Shown: piece after piece, positions 10,020 to 21,619 of the stretch
How positions within the stretch are numbered: position 1 is the first letter of the stretch
Layout: every line of letters begins with the position of its first letter
Origin: Hermatobates lingyangjiaoensis
Lineage: Eukaryota; Arthropoda; Insecta; Hemiptera; Hermatobatidae
Direction: 5' to 3'
DNA: 64,000 bases
Assembly: GCA_026182355.1 (NCBI GenBank)
Contig: JAPFBL010000599.1
Span: forward strand, 186,001 to 250,000
The notes under the pieces: model-generated
The model's input: the letters and a program-made list of their open reading frames with translations, nothing else
Told to the model about the DNA's origin: nothing
The model's database searches: none
Program-made: the position numbers and the translations under genes

Positions 10020-10450
10020 TCAAGCCTCGTTCTTTACCTGTTTGTCCTCTACAGAATAGAATCCAATTTAAAAACAAAAACCCTCCGACAAGACAGACTT
10101 CTCGACACACACACCCGCTCTTTTGCTTGGATTCCCCCGGGAATGCCGGGCCCTTAATGGCCTCCTCCCACAGCACCGCCCCATCACCCCTCTCATGCCG
10201 GCGAAGGCCAGACAGAGAGAGCCTAATTAGAACAGCCACTCGCTTCCGGTCATCCTGCCTTTTCTCCATATAAATAACAACATCCTTTACTTTTCATTAG
10301 CATATTCTTTACCAGTAGAGCATTAATTAGAGGCGCCACTTCGATTACAATGTCTACACCGCCGTCTACCAACCAACAAAAACATACGCTCGCTTTCAAC
10401 CATTCCATGTAATGCACTTGTTCAGCAAATCACGATTTTCTTCCCTAGAG
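10020..10450. promoter_or_regulatory. GC-richer island, possible conserved non-coding element
   Basis: Composition shifts sharply from the AT-rich flanks. The island contains CCCCGGGAATGCCGGGCCC, TAATTAG-type homeodomain-like cores (10222 and 10322) and no repeat-family matches inside the window. A 101-codon minus-strand frame crosses it, but I recognise no protein in it. The regulatory role is inference from composition only. Confidence 0.3.
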
Positions 10451-10728
10451 CACCATCAAACTACCACCTGATCTTCAAATCAATGTTCTTAAGAAATACC
10501 ATTGAATCTTTATTCATTAAATTCAAGTAGGAACAACATTAGCATGATTTCTAAAAAAATAAAGATTTAACATTGAATGACTCAGCACTAAGGTAGCAAT
10601 TCTTTTGTCTGCAAGGATTCGTCAATATGTTTCATAGTTCAATATACATATATATCAAAACATAAGTCAAAAAAGAATGGTATGAACAGTGGGTTAAGAA
10701 ATGAACATAATGATATATATATATATAA

Positions 10729-10905
10729 ATGATCAAACCACAATAAGAAATGGGAAAACAAGACTAAGATCTTTCAACCGTAACAAGCGGTCTTCGTCAG
10801 AGTCAAAAATCTAAGTTGGGTTTTTGACTCTGACGAAGCCGCTTGTTATGGTTGAAAGATCTTAGTCTTGTTTTCCCATTTCTTATTGTGGTTTGATCAT
10901 TGATT
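10729..10905. mobile_element. HH-A palindrome
   Basis: Inverted HH-A copies with cores at 10762-10804 (-) and 10826-10867 (+), preceded by a TA tract and followed by the full right terminus (CACGTGTTTATGTGAAAT) and (TA)n at 10929-10972. The plus copy has lost one base in stem II. Confidence 0.8.
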
Positions 10906-10972
10906 GTTGTTTCACGTGTTTATGTGAAATTTTATTATATATATATATATTTATATATATATATATATAAAG

Positions 10973-11085
10973 ATTTCACATGATTTCAGTTGGGTTTTTG
11001 ACTCTGACGAAGACCGCTTGTTACGGTTGAAAGATTTTAGTCTTGTTTTCCCATTTCTTATTGCGGTTTGATCATTGAATGATAT
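10973..11085 (+). mobile_element. HH-A module, single orientation
   Basis: Core at 11000-11042 with GATTTTAGTC, breaking the stem III palindrome. It ends at GATCATTGAATG near a small TA tract. The left edge is a truncated minus-strand terminus (AAGATTTCACATGATTTC), so it looks like a palindrome with most of one arm deleted. Confidence 0.65.
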
Positions 11086-11156
11086 ATGTATATATATTTA
11101 TGAATGATAAAACCACAATATTAAATGAAAAAAAAAAAACTAAATTCTTTTAACCG

Positions 11157-11480
11157 TTCATTTTGTGTTTAAGTTTTTCAGTTTTCTAAAACTAGTTTCC
11201 AACCTTTCAGATATTAATGACAGGAATTCTCCAAATTATTTATTGCTAAGATTCATTACATTATTACTGGTAATTAATTAATAATAGTAATTAATATCTT
11301 AATGCATAGAAAGCTTTGTCTGTAAATTTTATTTACGTCTGTAATCATTAGTATTTTGTAAACTATTACTAACGTAATGTGTTTAGCGATAAATCGTTTG
11401 GAGAATTTTTGTTGTTCATATCTTAAAGGTTGGAAATTAGTTTTTTAAAACTGGAAAAGTTAAACAGAAAACGAAGCAGA
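11157..11480. repeat. Decayed inverted repeat
   Basis: Left segment 11157-11275 (TTTAAGTTTTTCAGTTTTCT, then TTTCCAACCTTT) returns inverted at 11355-11480 (AAAGGTTGGAAATTAG, then GAAAAGTTAAACAGAAAACG). No hammerhead core was recognised. Confidence 0.5.
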
Positions 11481-11513
11481 ATGAAGATTTGTGAACTATT
11501 TATATATATATGT

Positions 11514-11620
11514 ATTAATAAAAGTATCGACTGTGGAATAGAAACAAAACTAAACGTTATTGGGATTCGTTCAAACCTGAAGAACTGACCGAGTCCCGAT
11601 AAACTTTAGTTATATATTAT
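11514..11620. mobile_element. Collapsed HH-D palindrome ends
   Basis: Contains only the outer termini of the element at 16083-16326 (AAAAGTATCGACTGTGGAAT and CCCGATAAACTTTAGTT), joined with the hammerhead-containing middle missing. It lies between TA tracts. Confidence 0.55.
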
Positions 11621-11628
11621 ATAATATA

Positions 11629-12000
11629 TATTTCAATGTACATAAAGAAATATAGAGAAATTAAAAACACAAACTTACAGTCTCTAATTTTTGGTTGAAC
11701 CGTCTTCAGGAGAGATAAAGGAGGAAAACCAAGCGGACTGGTACAGAGACGGTTGGAAACCGTCGAAAAAGTGTTTTAGTGCATGAAGTGCATCAAACTC
11801 TATAACCTCTTGTGCTGTTATACATGAAAAAGTTTTTATTTAATATAATATTATATATAATATTATATATATAATCATCATCATCAAGAAAACGATCCAG
11901 AAAGGACAATAAACTTGCGCTCAGTGTCCCTATCTCTTCTCTCCTGATGATAGATAAAACGAAAATTAGAGACAGTAAGTGTGTTTTTCTATTTACTGTG
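11629..12000. mobile_element. HH-B fold-back with long spacer
   Basis: Minus HH-B core at 11681-11714 and plus HH-B core at 11940-11972. Outer arms are 11629-11720 and 11930-12000, separated by about 210 bp that includes short TA tracts. Confidence 0.7.
11940..11972 (+). ncRNA. Hammerhead motif, family HH-B
   Basis: TCTC (11940-11943) pairs with GAGA (11969-11972). The core is canonical CTGATGA (11944-11950), with GAAA at 11961-11964, palindromic stem III AATT and A17. The stem II segment TAGATAAAAC pairs poorly, so activity is doubtful. Confidence 0.5.
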
Positions 12001-12810
12001 TTTAATCTGAAACGTTTGTTTATATGTTCTTTTGTTTTTTATCGAGGTCTAGTTGAGTATCAAATGTAAAACATATTTAAGCCAATGTTTCGTCTGTATT
12101 TGTTTACATGTTCAGGGATACATCAATATAGAAATTAATTACAGTAACATGGAAAAAAAATGTATACGTTACATTGGTTATATAAATATATATTATTACC
12201 TTGGTAGTTTTCTATTTCAAAAAATCTTAATGCGTCCGTTTAAACTACAGTGCAACTCTTAGCGAATAACTAATATAAATTTTTGATAACTCCGAGAAGT
12301 GTCTTATCAATTGTTCGTTAAACCGTCGCTAATAGCAGCACTGTAGTTTCATTTTAGTACAACGGACATGTAAAGATTTATTGTAATAGTGCTGTAGATA
12401 TGTTGGTCGAGATAAGAAACAATTGAATTATAAATATAAACATATATTGAAAACCTCTGTAGCCTCTGCATTGACGATACTTGTAAGTAAGTGTTTTTCT
12501 TTTATTTTCCAATAAACACTTTACATTGTTGTACAGTTAACTGATAGAATAACTCACCTATTTAATACTGTATACTCCAAAACCACATTTATTAATATCT
12601 AAATCAATATTTCGACCTCACTGGCCATGTTCAGTATTATATTGTAAATACTATAGGAAGAATAAAATAAAGTATTAAAATATATTTATGAACTGATAAC
12701 AGGTGATATAAAAAGTAATACAACTCACTAGCGCCACTAGCGCTCAATTGTTCAACTAACTTAATCTCTTTTTACACAATCTAAGTAGCTCCCTATTTAT
12801 CCAATATAAC
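12000..12810. other. No gene seen
   Basis: AT-rich sequence. One hammerhead-like fragment on the minus strand at 12595-12640 (CTGAACATGGCCAGTGAGGT, then CGAAATATTGA) resembles HH-C with a different stem II. Confidence 0.4.
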
Positions 12811-12816
12811 TCTATA

Positions 12817-13575
12817 TATAAAGTTCCTGAGTTTGATTGTTCGTTTGTTTTTTCGTTTCTTCGTTTGTTTGTTCACCCATTTTCCGTGGAGATGGAGACC
12901 TGAAATTAAATATATATTATTTATTACTTGAATAATGTTAAATAAAAGAAAATTATCATTATATTCCAAAAATTGGAGCCAGGGTAGCAAGTGTCTTGCG
13001 TGCTCGCCGATGACAGCAGTGCAAATGTATTATATATAAATGTAACAATTTGTTTTTAATTTAATATGTGTGCAATATAAACACTGGCAATAAACTAAAG
13101 GCATGAAGGCAGGGCAGTAGCACAAATTTATTAAAAGTAAATGTAACAAAAAAAAATTAATTTAAAATTTTAATAACATAAACAATGGTAATAAAGTAAA
13201 GGCATTGCTCCAGAGTAGCTAGTCCCTTGAGTGCTCGCCGATGATAGTAGTGAAAATGTATTACATATAAATGTAAAAAAAAAATGAATTTAAAATTTGG
13301 GAAATATAACCACGGGTAATAAAATAAAGGCATGGAGCCAGAGTAGCCCAGAGGCTTGCATGCTTGCTGATGACAGTATTTCAAATGTATTATAAATAAA
13401 TGTAACAAATATATAATAAACTATTACATTAGAGGTTAAAAATGGATAATTTTAGAAACAAGTATTAGCAAAAATGTCAGATAAAATGTTCTAAGGTAAT
13501 ATTATAAAGACACATTTCTTTCATTAATGTTATTTTATGTTGAGTAAATAGATTGAATATTTCAATTTACATGTT
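12817..13575. repeat. Dispersed repeat with internal tandem units
   Basis: The left part (GTTTGTTCACCCATTTTCC, then GAGACCTGAAATTA) and right part (ACTATTACATTAGAGGTTAA onward) match 36571-37262. The middle (12960-13410) holds four degenerate units of about 110-125 bp with GAGTAGCCCAGAGGCTTGC and ATAAATGTAAC. The GTAGCCCAGNGGCTTGC motif resembles a tRNA A-box, so a tRNA-derived origin is possible. Confidence 0.65.
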
Positions 13576-14042
13576 TTTACTTCTAAAAAACATTTGGGAG
13601 CCAAAATTTAACTCCCCTAGAACAGCATAAAAGGCGAAAGCCTCTGTTGTTTCGTAAAACAACAACAACAATATTTAATTGCATGTATTATTTTTGGTTT
13701 TATTGTACACGAAGTTACATTTATATAATATAAAAATAAAAGAATTATTCATTTTTATTTTACAATCTAGACACTGAACTATAAATAAGTTCAAATATAG
13801 TTCTGTACAGTATGACACTATGTTTCGTATATCGGTATTTCATTTCAAGTTTAATTGTTGTAATTTACCTTGTTCAGAGTCATTTCTTTGATAAATTGCT
13901 GCAAGTTTTTCCCGGAAAGTTTGTCTTCTTGTAATATTTGGTTGATTTATGGTGTCTGTGAGACGTCACTGGTGGAAGAATAAACACAAAATGTTTAGTT
14001 ACGGAATTTAAAACTGATTCCATTTGGCTATAATTGTTCGTT
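13575..14042. other. No gene seen
   Basis: AT-rich unique-looking sequence with an ACA trinucleotide run near 13660. Nothing else is recognised. Confidence 0.4.
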
Positions 14043-14049
14043 TTGGATT

Positions 14050-14400
14050 GAATGGAAGGTAGGGTTAGATTAGGTTAGGTTAGGTTGCAGTGGCAGTATT
14101 CACAAGGAAACACACTTAGACTGAACACAGGCCTTTTGTCATACCAAACAATAAAGATTGATTCTGCAATGAGAGATTTCTAAATTTTGTCTAATTCAAA
14201 TATATTTAAGAGTAGGGATATTTAACGGTTACCTAACATCGTACAGTCTATGAACCAATCCCTTACCGCCTACTCATAGAGACGATGTGTTCAGATTTAT
14301 TCACTTGTGAAAAAATCAAGCGCCAGTGTGGGTATTGAACCCCGGACCTACCAGTCCAGAGGTGTTCACGTTACCACTCTGCTAGGCTGGCTAACTTCAT
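14050..14400 (-). mobile_element. tRNA-derived SINE
   Basis: On the minus strand the head has an A-box-like TAGCAGAGTGGT (14383-14394) and a B-box GGTTCAATACC (14332-14342) spaced as in a tRNA promoter. The body follows, and the 3' end carries repeated AGGTT units (14063-14092). Related copies are at 21302, 25345, 40555, 42830 and 63328. Confidence 0.8.
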
Positions 14401-14711
14401 AGTGTATATATTCCTTTCCTCTGTTGACTGTTATTTAATTTACTTTACATCCAGGCAACTAAATTCTTATAATTACTCATCAACTTCACAAAACATACAG
14501 ACAAATCATTTTATTGATATCAAGAATTTTTATATCAAGTTTTCAAATCAACTGTTCTTTAATTCCCATAAAATATGTTCTGTTTATTAGTCATTATTAC
14601 TATTAGCAAAACAACATAATCTTCCAACACTTAATGACCAGTATATAAATGAAATTACTAAATCATTTACCGAAAATATGAACCGGTTTTCTTTGAAAGT
14701 TGTTTAAGTCC

Positions 14712-14914
14712 ATTTTAACAAAAAATTAGATAGAAATAAAAATGAATATAATTTACTATGAATTTTATATTTAAAAAAAAATTAAAAAAAAATATATTAA
14801 TTTTTCATTGAATTTTAACATAAATTTTTTTGGGAAAATTTTATAAATATAAATTTCATAGTAAATTGTATTCATTTTTATTGTTACCTATTTTTTTGTC
14901 AAAATGAACTTACA
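14712..14914. repeat. Palindrome of about 200 bp
   Basis: TTAACAAAAAATTAGATAG and AATGAATATAATTTACTATG on the left are mirrored by CATAGTAAATTGTATTCATT and TATTTTTTTGTCAAAATG on the right. No hammerhead core was found. Confidence 0.65.
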
Positions 14915-15135
14915 GCAATTTTAATGGGCATGGTAAAAGTTATGTCCAACGACCAAGGAATATATCTGCGGAGTATAGTGTACGTCGTAACTACTATAGC
15001 AGTTCCAGACCAGAGGCCTTCTAGTGCTTGATTACTGTGCTACTATATCTTCGACTGTTAGTATTTCATGTCAGATATTAAGTTCGTCTCTACAGTAATG
15101 ACGTCATATTCGTGGTCTTTGGATGAAGTAATTGT

Positions 15136-15594
15136 TCAGTGAGGTTGAGAAAGGTTGGCGACAGGAGTTTGTACAAGGAGGTTTGGATGAGTAGATAGTT
15201 TGTTGTCTTTATTGGTAGTAAGTTGGGTGATGTAACTATCTATGGATACCATTTTCAAATCATGGTGAATATCAACATTACGGGCGTACCAAGGAGCCCT
15301 GGCTATAAGGCGAGCACACTTATTTCGAACAATCTGGATACACGCCTTGTTCGTTGGTGCAGCTCTAAACCAGACGGAGCATCCGTAAGTCATTGCTGAA
15401 CGAAGAACCCCCTTATAGGCAAGGTCCTTGACCGAATCAGGAGAATTCCTTGATTTGAAAAGAGAATAAAGATTACACATAAAGTAAATTCCAAGCTTAA
15501 ATTTCTTATGGAGGTTTTCCTTGAATGTTAATCTAGAGTGTAAAATAAAACCCAGATATTTACATGGGTTTGGTAGGGAATGATCTGTTTATAA
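15136..15594 (-). pseudogene. Jockey-type LINE reverse transcriptase C-terminus
   Basis: About 150 open codons on the minus strand, beginning after a stop near 15594. It shows KYLGFILHSRLTF (the post-catalytic motif typical of Jockey-like non-LTR reverse transcriptases), then GVLRSAMTYGCSVWFRAAPT, then VRNKCARLIARAPWYARN and HHDLKM. These are the thumb/C-terminal motifs of the family. The catalytic YADD box, endonuclease and ORF1 are absent. It ends at a natural-looking stop, so it is a 5'-truncated copy. Confidence 0.85.
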
Positions 15595-15715
15595 ATAATA
15601 TAATTATTGATATAAATATATTTACTAGAATAAATAATTATTATTAGGTAAATTACATATCATTGCTATTCGTAATGTCTACTATTTAAAAGATATATTT
15701 AAAACAATTGCCGCA

Positions 15716-15735
15716 TATATATATATATATATACA
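15716..15735. repeat. (TA)n
   Basis: Microsatellite forming the left border of the HH-B palindrome at 15737. Confidence 0.9.
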
Positions 15736-15736
15736 T

Positions 15737-15992
15737 ATAGTTCAATATAGACAAAGAAACATAGAGAAATCAAAAGAACATACTTACAGTCTCTAACCCT
15801 CGGTTTGAACCGTCCTCAGGAGAGATAAGAGAAGGAAACCAAGCGCACTGGCTCAGAGACTCCAACCAGCTATGAACCAGTGCGCTTGGTTTCCTTCTCT
15901 TATCTCTCCTGAGGGCGGTTCAAACCGAGGGTTAGAGACTGTTAGTGTGTTCTTTTGATTTATCTATGTTTTTTTGTGTATATTGAACTATA
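15737..15992. mobile_element. HH-B palindrome
   Basis: Arms of about 115 bp meet near 15865 (CTGGCTCAGAGACTCCAACC). Outer ends are GTTCAATATAGACAAAG and its complement. In both arms the core is CTGAGGG, destroying the G8-A9 pair, and stem III is altered, so both ribozymes are probably dead. The identical loss in both arms dates the mutation before the duplication or points to gene conversion. Confidence 0.8.
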
Positions 15993-16025
15993 TTTGTCCG
16001 TTTTGGATCGTATTTCCAACGAAAA

Positions 16026-16026
16026 A

Positions 16027-16081
<55 letters not shown>
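16026..16081. repeat. (TA)n tract
   Basis: Long TA microsatellite separating an HH-B palindrome on the left from an HH-D palindrome on the right. Confidence 0.95.
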
Positions 16082-16082
<1 letters not shown>

Positions 16083-16326
16083 ATAAAAGTATCGACCGTG
16101 GAATAGAAACAAATCTAAAGTTTATCGGGACTCGCTCAGTTCTTCAGGTTCAAATTAAACTCTCATTGCCAACGTTTCGGTTTTTAATTAAAACCTTTTT
16201 CATAGGCAGAAGTGTAAATTTTGAAACAGAAAAACCTATGAAAAAGGTTTTAAATAAAAACCGAAACGTTGGAAATGAGAGTTTAATTTGAACCTGAAGA
16301 ACTGACCAAGTTTCGATAAACTTTAG
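16083..16326. mobile_element. HH-D palindrome, long-terminus subtype
   Basis: Arms contain AAAAGTATCGACCGTGGAA, TCGGGACTCGCTCAGTTC and the HH-D centre (CCGAAACGTTGG). Stem III is the palindrome ACGT. The 5' core reads CTATGAA instead of CTGANGA, so the family is degenerate at G5. Confidence 0.7.
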
Positions 16327-16525
16327 TTTTATATGTATATATATTGAAGTAAACGGATATCCTGTTTTTTTTTCAATTAATTTCTTTCAATGTGTTGAAA
16401 AGATTATTTCATGCAGCATGGTTCGTGCATACATTATGAAATATGTATTGCTTTATGAGCAATGGAGAGTTTCGTTTGATGTTTAATGAGGAATGGTCAT
16501 AGGGGAGCATGGTGTAGTGTTGGTT

Positions 16526-16548
16526 GGGGGGGGGGGGGGGGGGGGGGT
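16526..16548 (+). repeat. G homopolymer
   Basis: Uninterrupted run of about 22 G next to a GC-richer island. It could form G-quadruplex and is also prone to length error in assemblies. Confidence 0.9.
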
Positions 16549-16549
16549 T

Positions 16550-17130
16550 CAGCCATGGCCAGACCATGAATATTTATAGACCAGATTAATTAAGCTTCCT
16601 GAAGTAGGCTGCCATTTCAGGTAAAGAAAAGGAAATGTTAACGCTTACAATAGTGGCGCTTCCAAAAGAGATTTAAAACTCATAAAAAAAATAATTGTTT
16701 TTTCTTTTTTTTACATGAAGAGTTTACGATATCACTAATAAGCAAACAGCTGCACTGCTAATTAATGTTTTGTTTTTTTTTAAAAAAAAAATTATTTTAA
16801 TCCATAAATATAATAATGACGTGCATGTTTGCAGATATGCTCCCATTATATAAATACTTAAATGCTATCCAATTAAAACAAAAAAATGCCTTATATTTTC
16901 ATTTTATTTTACTAATTATGTTTTGATTTAAAAAAAAATGTTAATTCATGAAAAGTTGGTATTTTTTTTTGACTATTCTAACAAGCTATACTTTCTGTGT
17001 ATACGCTACTAATTAATGAAATCGGTATGACTAATTAAATCATCCATAAACGCCCTTATATGAAAAGTTTTCATGTTTTATCTAATTTATACATTTACCC
17101 AACTAGTACTGCTTATCTCAATTTCTGTTT
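16550..17130. promoter_or_regulatory. TAAT-rich single-copy island, possible cis-regulatory
   Basis: Non-repetitive in this window. It has clustered homeodomain-like sites (ATTAATTAAG at 16586, CTAATTAATG at 16759 and 17009, CTAATTAAAT at 17031), CCATAAACG and E-box-like CAGCTG. Function is inferred from motif density alone, and A/T-rich motifs are cheap in AT-rich DNA. Confidence 0.25.
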
Positions 17131-17219
17131 ATTTCTTCTCTTAATTCTATACTTTAAGACCGGGTACGGGGGGCAGCACTGGCGGTTGCCGGGTTGGTTA
17201 TTTGCTGTTGCGTCTACAG

Positions 17220-17300
17220 CGTGCTTAGTCTCCCATTCTTTTTTCTCCTGAAGACGGATTGCCCAAAAATTCGAGTCTGTAAGTGTGTTTCCTTACTCTG
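17220..17300 (+). mobile_element. HH-H module fragment
   Basis: CTCCTGAAGACGGATTGCCC then AAAAATTCGAGTCTGTAAGT: a hammerhead-like centre with an altered GAAA, followed by a short tail and a TA tract at 17333. Related copies are at 32250 and 51690. Confidence 0.5.
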
Positions 17301-17391
17301 TGTGTTACTCTTCTTGAATTCTGAACTCGTATTTATATATATATATATATATACAATTAAAAGAAACGGTCCATCGGACTTCTTTAAAATA

Positions 17392-17488
17392 AAATAAATT
17401 CAAAACGAAAGAAACACACAGAAAGACAGAGACATAACTCACATCGATATTTCGATGTGAGTTATGTGTGTTTCCTTCGTTTTGAATT

Positions 17489-17492
<4 letters not shown>
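17392..17492. mobile_element. Collapsed HH-C palindrome
   Basis: The two outer arms (GTTTTGAATTTATT ends, CACACAGAAAGACAGAGAC) meet directly at CATCGATATTTCGATGTG, so the hammerhead core is deleted and only the stem III/stem I side is left. Confidence 0.65.
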
Positions 17493-17493
<1 letters not shown>

Positions 17494-17525
<32 letters not shown>

Positions 17526-17605
17526 TAAACCACAAGGTTCCTTGTGTTTTAATTTAATTAATTGCTTCACGTGTTTGTTTATTGTGATTTTTCTGCATAT
17601 ATATA

Positions 17606-17640
<35 letters not shown>

Positions 17641-17645
17641 ATCAA
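17494..17645. repeat. (TA)n tracts with short insert
   Basis: TA microsatellites at 17494-17520 and 17597-17642 surround about 75 bp with no recognised hammerhead. Confidence 0.85.
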
Positions 17646-17823
17646 TGATCAAACCACAATAAGAAATGGGAAAACACGACTAAGATCTTTCAACCGTAAC
17701 AAGTGGTCTTCGTCAGAGTCAAAAACCCAAGACCGCTTGTTACGGTTGAAAGATCTTGTCTTGTTTTCCCATTTCTTATTGTGGTTTGATCATTGATTAT
17801 TGTTTCACGTGTTTATGTGAAAT

Positions 17824-17875
<52 letters not shown>
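17641..17875. mobile_element. HH-A palindrome
   Basis: Minus core at 17678-17720 and a plus copy at 17730-17762 that lacks the CTGACGA half. It is bounded by TA tracts at 17597-17642 and 17827-17875. Confidence 0.8.
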
Positions 17876-17877
<2 letters not shown>

Positions 17878-17879
17878 AT

Positions 17880-19920
17880 CAAAAACCGTTTTTTATAAAA
17901 CTTTTTTTTTTCTTAAACTGCTAATTCTAGAGTTTTAAAATTTTGGCATCATCTTTGATGTTCCAAATGTAATAAACGAAAAATATATTCAGAATTTTAA
18001 AACGACGAGAAATATTTTTTTTTCAATAGAATGTAAAAATGTTGGCTTATAATTCAATTTCAAAGCTTGTGAGAGCGATACAAGCCGTTTGACGGATCAA
18101 AATGAAACTATGTCTCAAAATTATGTGGATAATGAATTGAGATATTTTTTTTTCAAAATTACATTCGCCAAAGGGGCGTTAATGTACTATTTCAGTTTTC
18201 TGAAAATGTTTTTTTGATGCTAAACGGCTCATTAAAAATCATTAAAATTTGACAAAAAAATAGAACCAAAAAGTAGCAAAAAATCAAAAAAAATCATAAA
18301 AAAAAATCATGAAATTTCAATCACGGCAAGAAGCAATAAAGCTATAAAAACTGTTTGTTTATCCTAGACTAAGGGATCACCTGCTATACTTGTCGAATGT
18401 TTGATATTTTTTTACATTGTTTACATTGACTTATAAATTTTTTGATAAAATCACTGATATAAAATTGATGTTTATAATAGAAAAATTTAAATAATGTATT
18501 ATTTAATAAATTAGGATACGTGAGTACTATCATATTGACTTATCTGATATATAAGAGGAATAATATTTTATATGTAAAAAATCACCGCCAATAAACATAA
18601 ATAAATTTCCTTTGTCTTCCATGGTATAATGGATTCGCCTCATAAAATGCTTTAATAATAAATCTATATATTGAACGCTTGAACAAAACTTAATATCAGT
18701 TATTATTACTTTGTCTTTGTGAATTGTAGTATCTTTCCATGATATTGAAATGTGACGAATGGACTCTTTCCTCAAAAAGAGGACTTATATTTGTTGAGAA
18801 ATATCCAGTTTTTTGACTATTCTAGTCTAATAGTTCATATTTATTATTTTCAAAAATTAGAAGCTGCAAACTATAAAAGTTTTAAATTATACTGAAAAGC
18901 TGACTTTGATATGGATTTGAGTATGTAAACTGGCTAATTACTAATATATTTTTTCTCAATATACATTCATTGCAACCTTATAACAGAGTACAGCAGGCAG
19001 GAAAAAGATAACACTCGCTCAGAAAAAAATGTATATATGATGTTTGACAAAGGAAAAGGAAAATGATTTTATTAAATACTAAGGAGCCATAAAATTTCCA
19101 GTATAATAATTCTGTAAACGAACAATAATGTAAAACATAATTCAAAATTAAAATCTTTCGTTTGAAGATAAATAAATGTAATTATCACACATCCTTAATT
19201 ATAAATTATCTTAAAACAACATTTTTTCTTCGATGTTTATGATGTTTTTCAGAGGAAATAAGAGTATTTTCTTGTTTTAAATTTAAATTATTGACTTAAA
19301 TATTTAATGTAGAAGGATGTCTAGTAAACGATGAAAGAAATCAACTTGATATTTGGAGAAAATCCATGTTCTCTTGTAGGAGATTATTTTGTATCAAGAA
19401 ATTTTCACTTTTGCTTTTCGAAAATGTTATTACTGCTGTAGTTGTAATAATGAAATTATTTGCATCAGCTGTGTGATGTACAAAAATAAAAGCTTATATA
19501 TTGATATGTTCTTCAATCACTATCTGTACTACCTCAGGAATGAATGACTAATAAACATCTCCCATTTAGATGTTTACGTTATGCTTAAATGAGACGTTAT
19601 ATATTATGTACCTAAGAAGTTTATTAATTCCGAGGAGATCTATTTTGGATAAGTTGAAATATTATTTGTTTTAATTAGCTACACAATGGTCTATGATGAG
19701 TGAAATACGTAATATAGAAATAATTAGTGCATTAATTTATACTCGAGAATGAAAATATACTGCCTCAACTAAATTCCGGTAAATTTGATAATAATGAAGC
19801 ATAATCGTCCTTCGAGAAATTGTATTTAATATTATGTAATTCAACAGGTAGATCTTAAGGATGTATAGGATGTACACATGCAGTAAGAGAAGGTTGGTGC
19901 TGTTTGTTATGCTATTTGAT
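17880..19920. other. No gene seen
   Basis: Unique-looking AT-rich DNA with A and T runs. Short open frames have no recognisable domains. No palindromic modules occur here, in contrast to the flanking 10 kb. Confidence 0.5.
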
Positions 19921-19924
19921 AATA

Positions 19925-20205
19925 TAATATCAAATTCAATATTTCTAGTAACGTATTTATTTTTTACACTATTGTGACTATTTATAATAAATTAAAAAGA
20001 GACCTCATAATACAGAGTTTATCAAATTAAATAATGCCAGTAAAACAAAGTTACTTTTAGTTGTTATAATAATATGAAATTCAATACCTGTAGTAACTTC
20101 TTTATATTTGATAATATTATGATTACTTATAATAAAAAAAAAAGAAATCTTATAATATGGAGTTTATATGTTCAATAAAGGTAGTAAAACAAAGTTATTT
20201 TATCA
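19925..20205 (+). repeat. Two-unit tandem repeat, about 143 bp
   Basis: Unit 1 (AATTCAATATTTCTAGTAAC onward, CCAGTAAAACAAAGTTA end) is followed by a diverged unit 2 (AATTCAATACCTGTAGTAAC, then GGTAGTAAAACAAAGTTA). Confidence 0.65.
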
Positions 20206-20209
20206 AAGT

Positions 20210-21300
20210 TAAAACGGATTAGGAATGATTTTTAAAACGTTGAATGGAATTTAATTCAGGTTCATAGGTCTCCAGTTAGTGTATAATTTAATTGTCATCC
20301 AGCCAGAATATGGTTAGTCCCTTCATTTCCCGCCAACGTTACACATAATGCGCATGTCTTTTCTATCGTATGATCATTTCAACCAATCATAGCTCTCATT
20401 TTTTTCCAAGTCCTTTTCATATTATTCATAATAGCGTCACTTTTATTTGTAATAGTTTTAAACGAATTCAAATGTGTTCTGATTGAAAAATTTATTTCAA
20501 TATATCTGTTTTCAATTAGTTTTTACTTTGATTGAACGACAATGCAAGAATACAGAAGATATTCATCATAGTTACGGTCAGTGGAAACATTATATTAATT
20601 TTCTTTTCTATATTACGAGTTGGATTGATATTTCTTCAGACTTTTCACTTTTATGTATAGTAATATATTATTAGTAATAGTATATTTTGATCTCCATTAC
20701 ACCTCACCAGGAAAATAGAATATTTAATATGATTACCACCATATATATCATACAAAAAATCACGTTGTAATCGTTTTCAAGGCTCAGGGAACTTATCAAC
20801 TGAATCAAAATGCTTTCTTCTATAAAAATATTCAAAAAGGTTCTTTTAATATCATTATAAACAGTTATTTAGTGTATTAGTTGTACCTATTTTCCAAATT
20901 TCAATTAGTATTTTTGGATCTTGAACAATGTTATTCTCTTATGCTGTATTGTTACATTAAAATTTATTATTTTACTTTGCCTAATCTATACTTTATTAAA
21001 AAATCCTTCTAACAGTGTTTCAATTATTCTACTATATTGTTTTACTATATTTGTACTATTATACTATTTTTATTTTACTATTGTAGATTCTCCTATTTTA
21101 TTTGTTCATTGTATTATTTGTGTTATATACCATTCTGTCTTAGTGTGAATGGATTTTAGTCAGTGAATATCAATAATACATAACACAACAAATACCTTAT
21201 TAAATAATTGGTGAATATCAATTGCTCAATTAGATGTATTAACATTATATTTTATATACCAACTACAACTTAATTTAAATTAATCCAGGTTTCATTTTAA
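20210..21300. other. No gene seen
   Basis: AT-rich sequence, with short hydrophobic open frames only. Confidence 0.45.
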
Positions 21301-21301
21301 A

Positions 21302-21615
21302 TAAAGGGATCAGATTAGTCCAGAGGTAACGTGTTCGCTTAAGGATTGTTAGATCTGGGGTTCTAACCCATTCTGGCCCTCGATTTATTTACGTGGAATG
21401 TGAAAAAAAAAGCTGATACATCGTCCCTGGGAGTGGGCGTTAAGTGGTTGGTCCCGAGCCTGTACAATGTCAAGTATATGTACGTTATAGGCCCCTACTC
21501 TAAATAATACACTTCAGTTAGGACTCCCAATGTAGAATCATTGTGTAGTATCTCAAAGGGCCAAAGTTAGGCCTATGTCTATTCTCTTGTGAGACTGCCA
21601 CTGCAACATAACTTA
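21302..21615 (+). mobile_element. tRNA-derived SINE
   Basis: A-box-like TTAGTCCAGAGGTAACG, B-box-like GGTTCTAACCC, then the family body (CCTCGATTTATT, GGACTCCCAATGTAGAATC) and the end CTGCCACTGCAACATAAC. The B box has lost the conserved purine after TTC. Confidence 0.75.
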
Positions 21616-21619
21616 ATTT

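Noticed and set aside
14050..14400. A functional tRNA gene at the SINE head
   Set aside because: A- and B-box-like promoter sequences exist, but the acceptor and anticodon arms do not pair as in a tRNA.
15136..15480. An intact 114-codon gene
   Set aside because: It is the tail of a Jockey-type reverse transcriptase whose reading frame extends upstream without a start, so it is a truncated LINE.
7777..17800. Palindromes as MITEs of a cut-and-paste transposon
   Set aside because: Ends differ between families, the measurable target duplications are 11-12 bp and variable, and several modules are active-looking in single orientation. A retroelement origin fits better.
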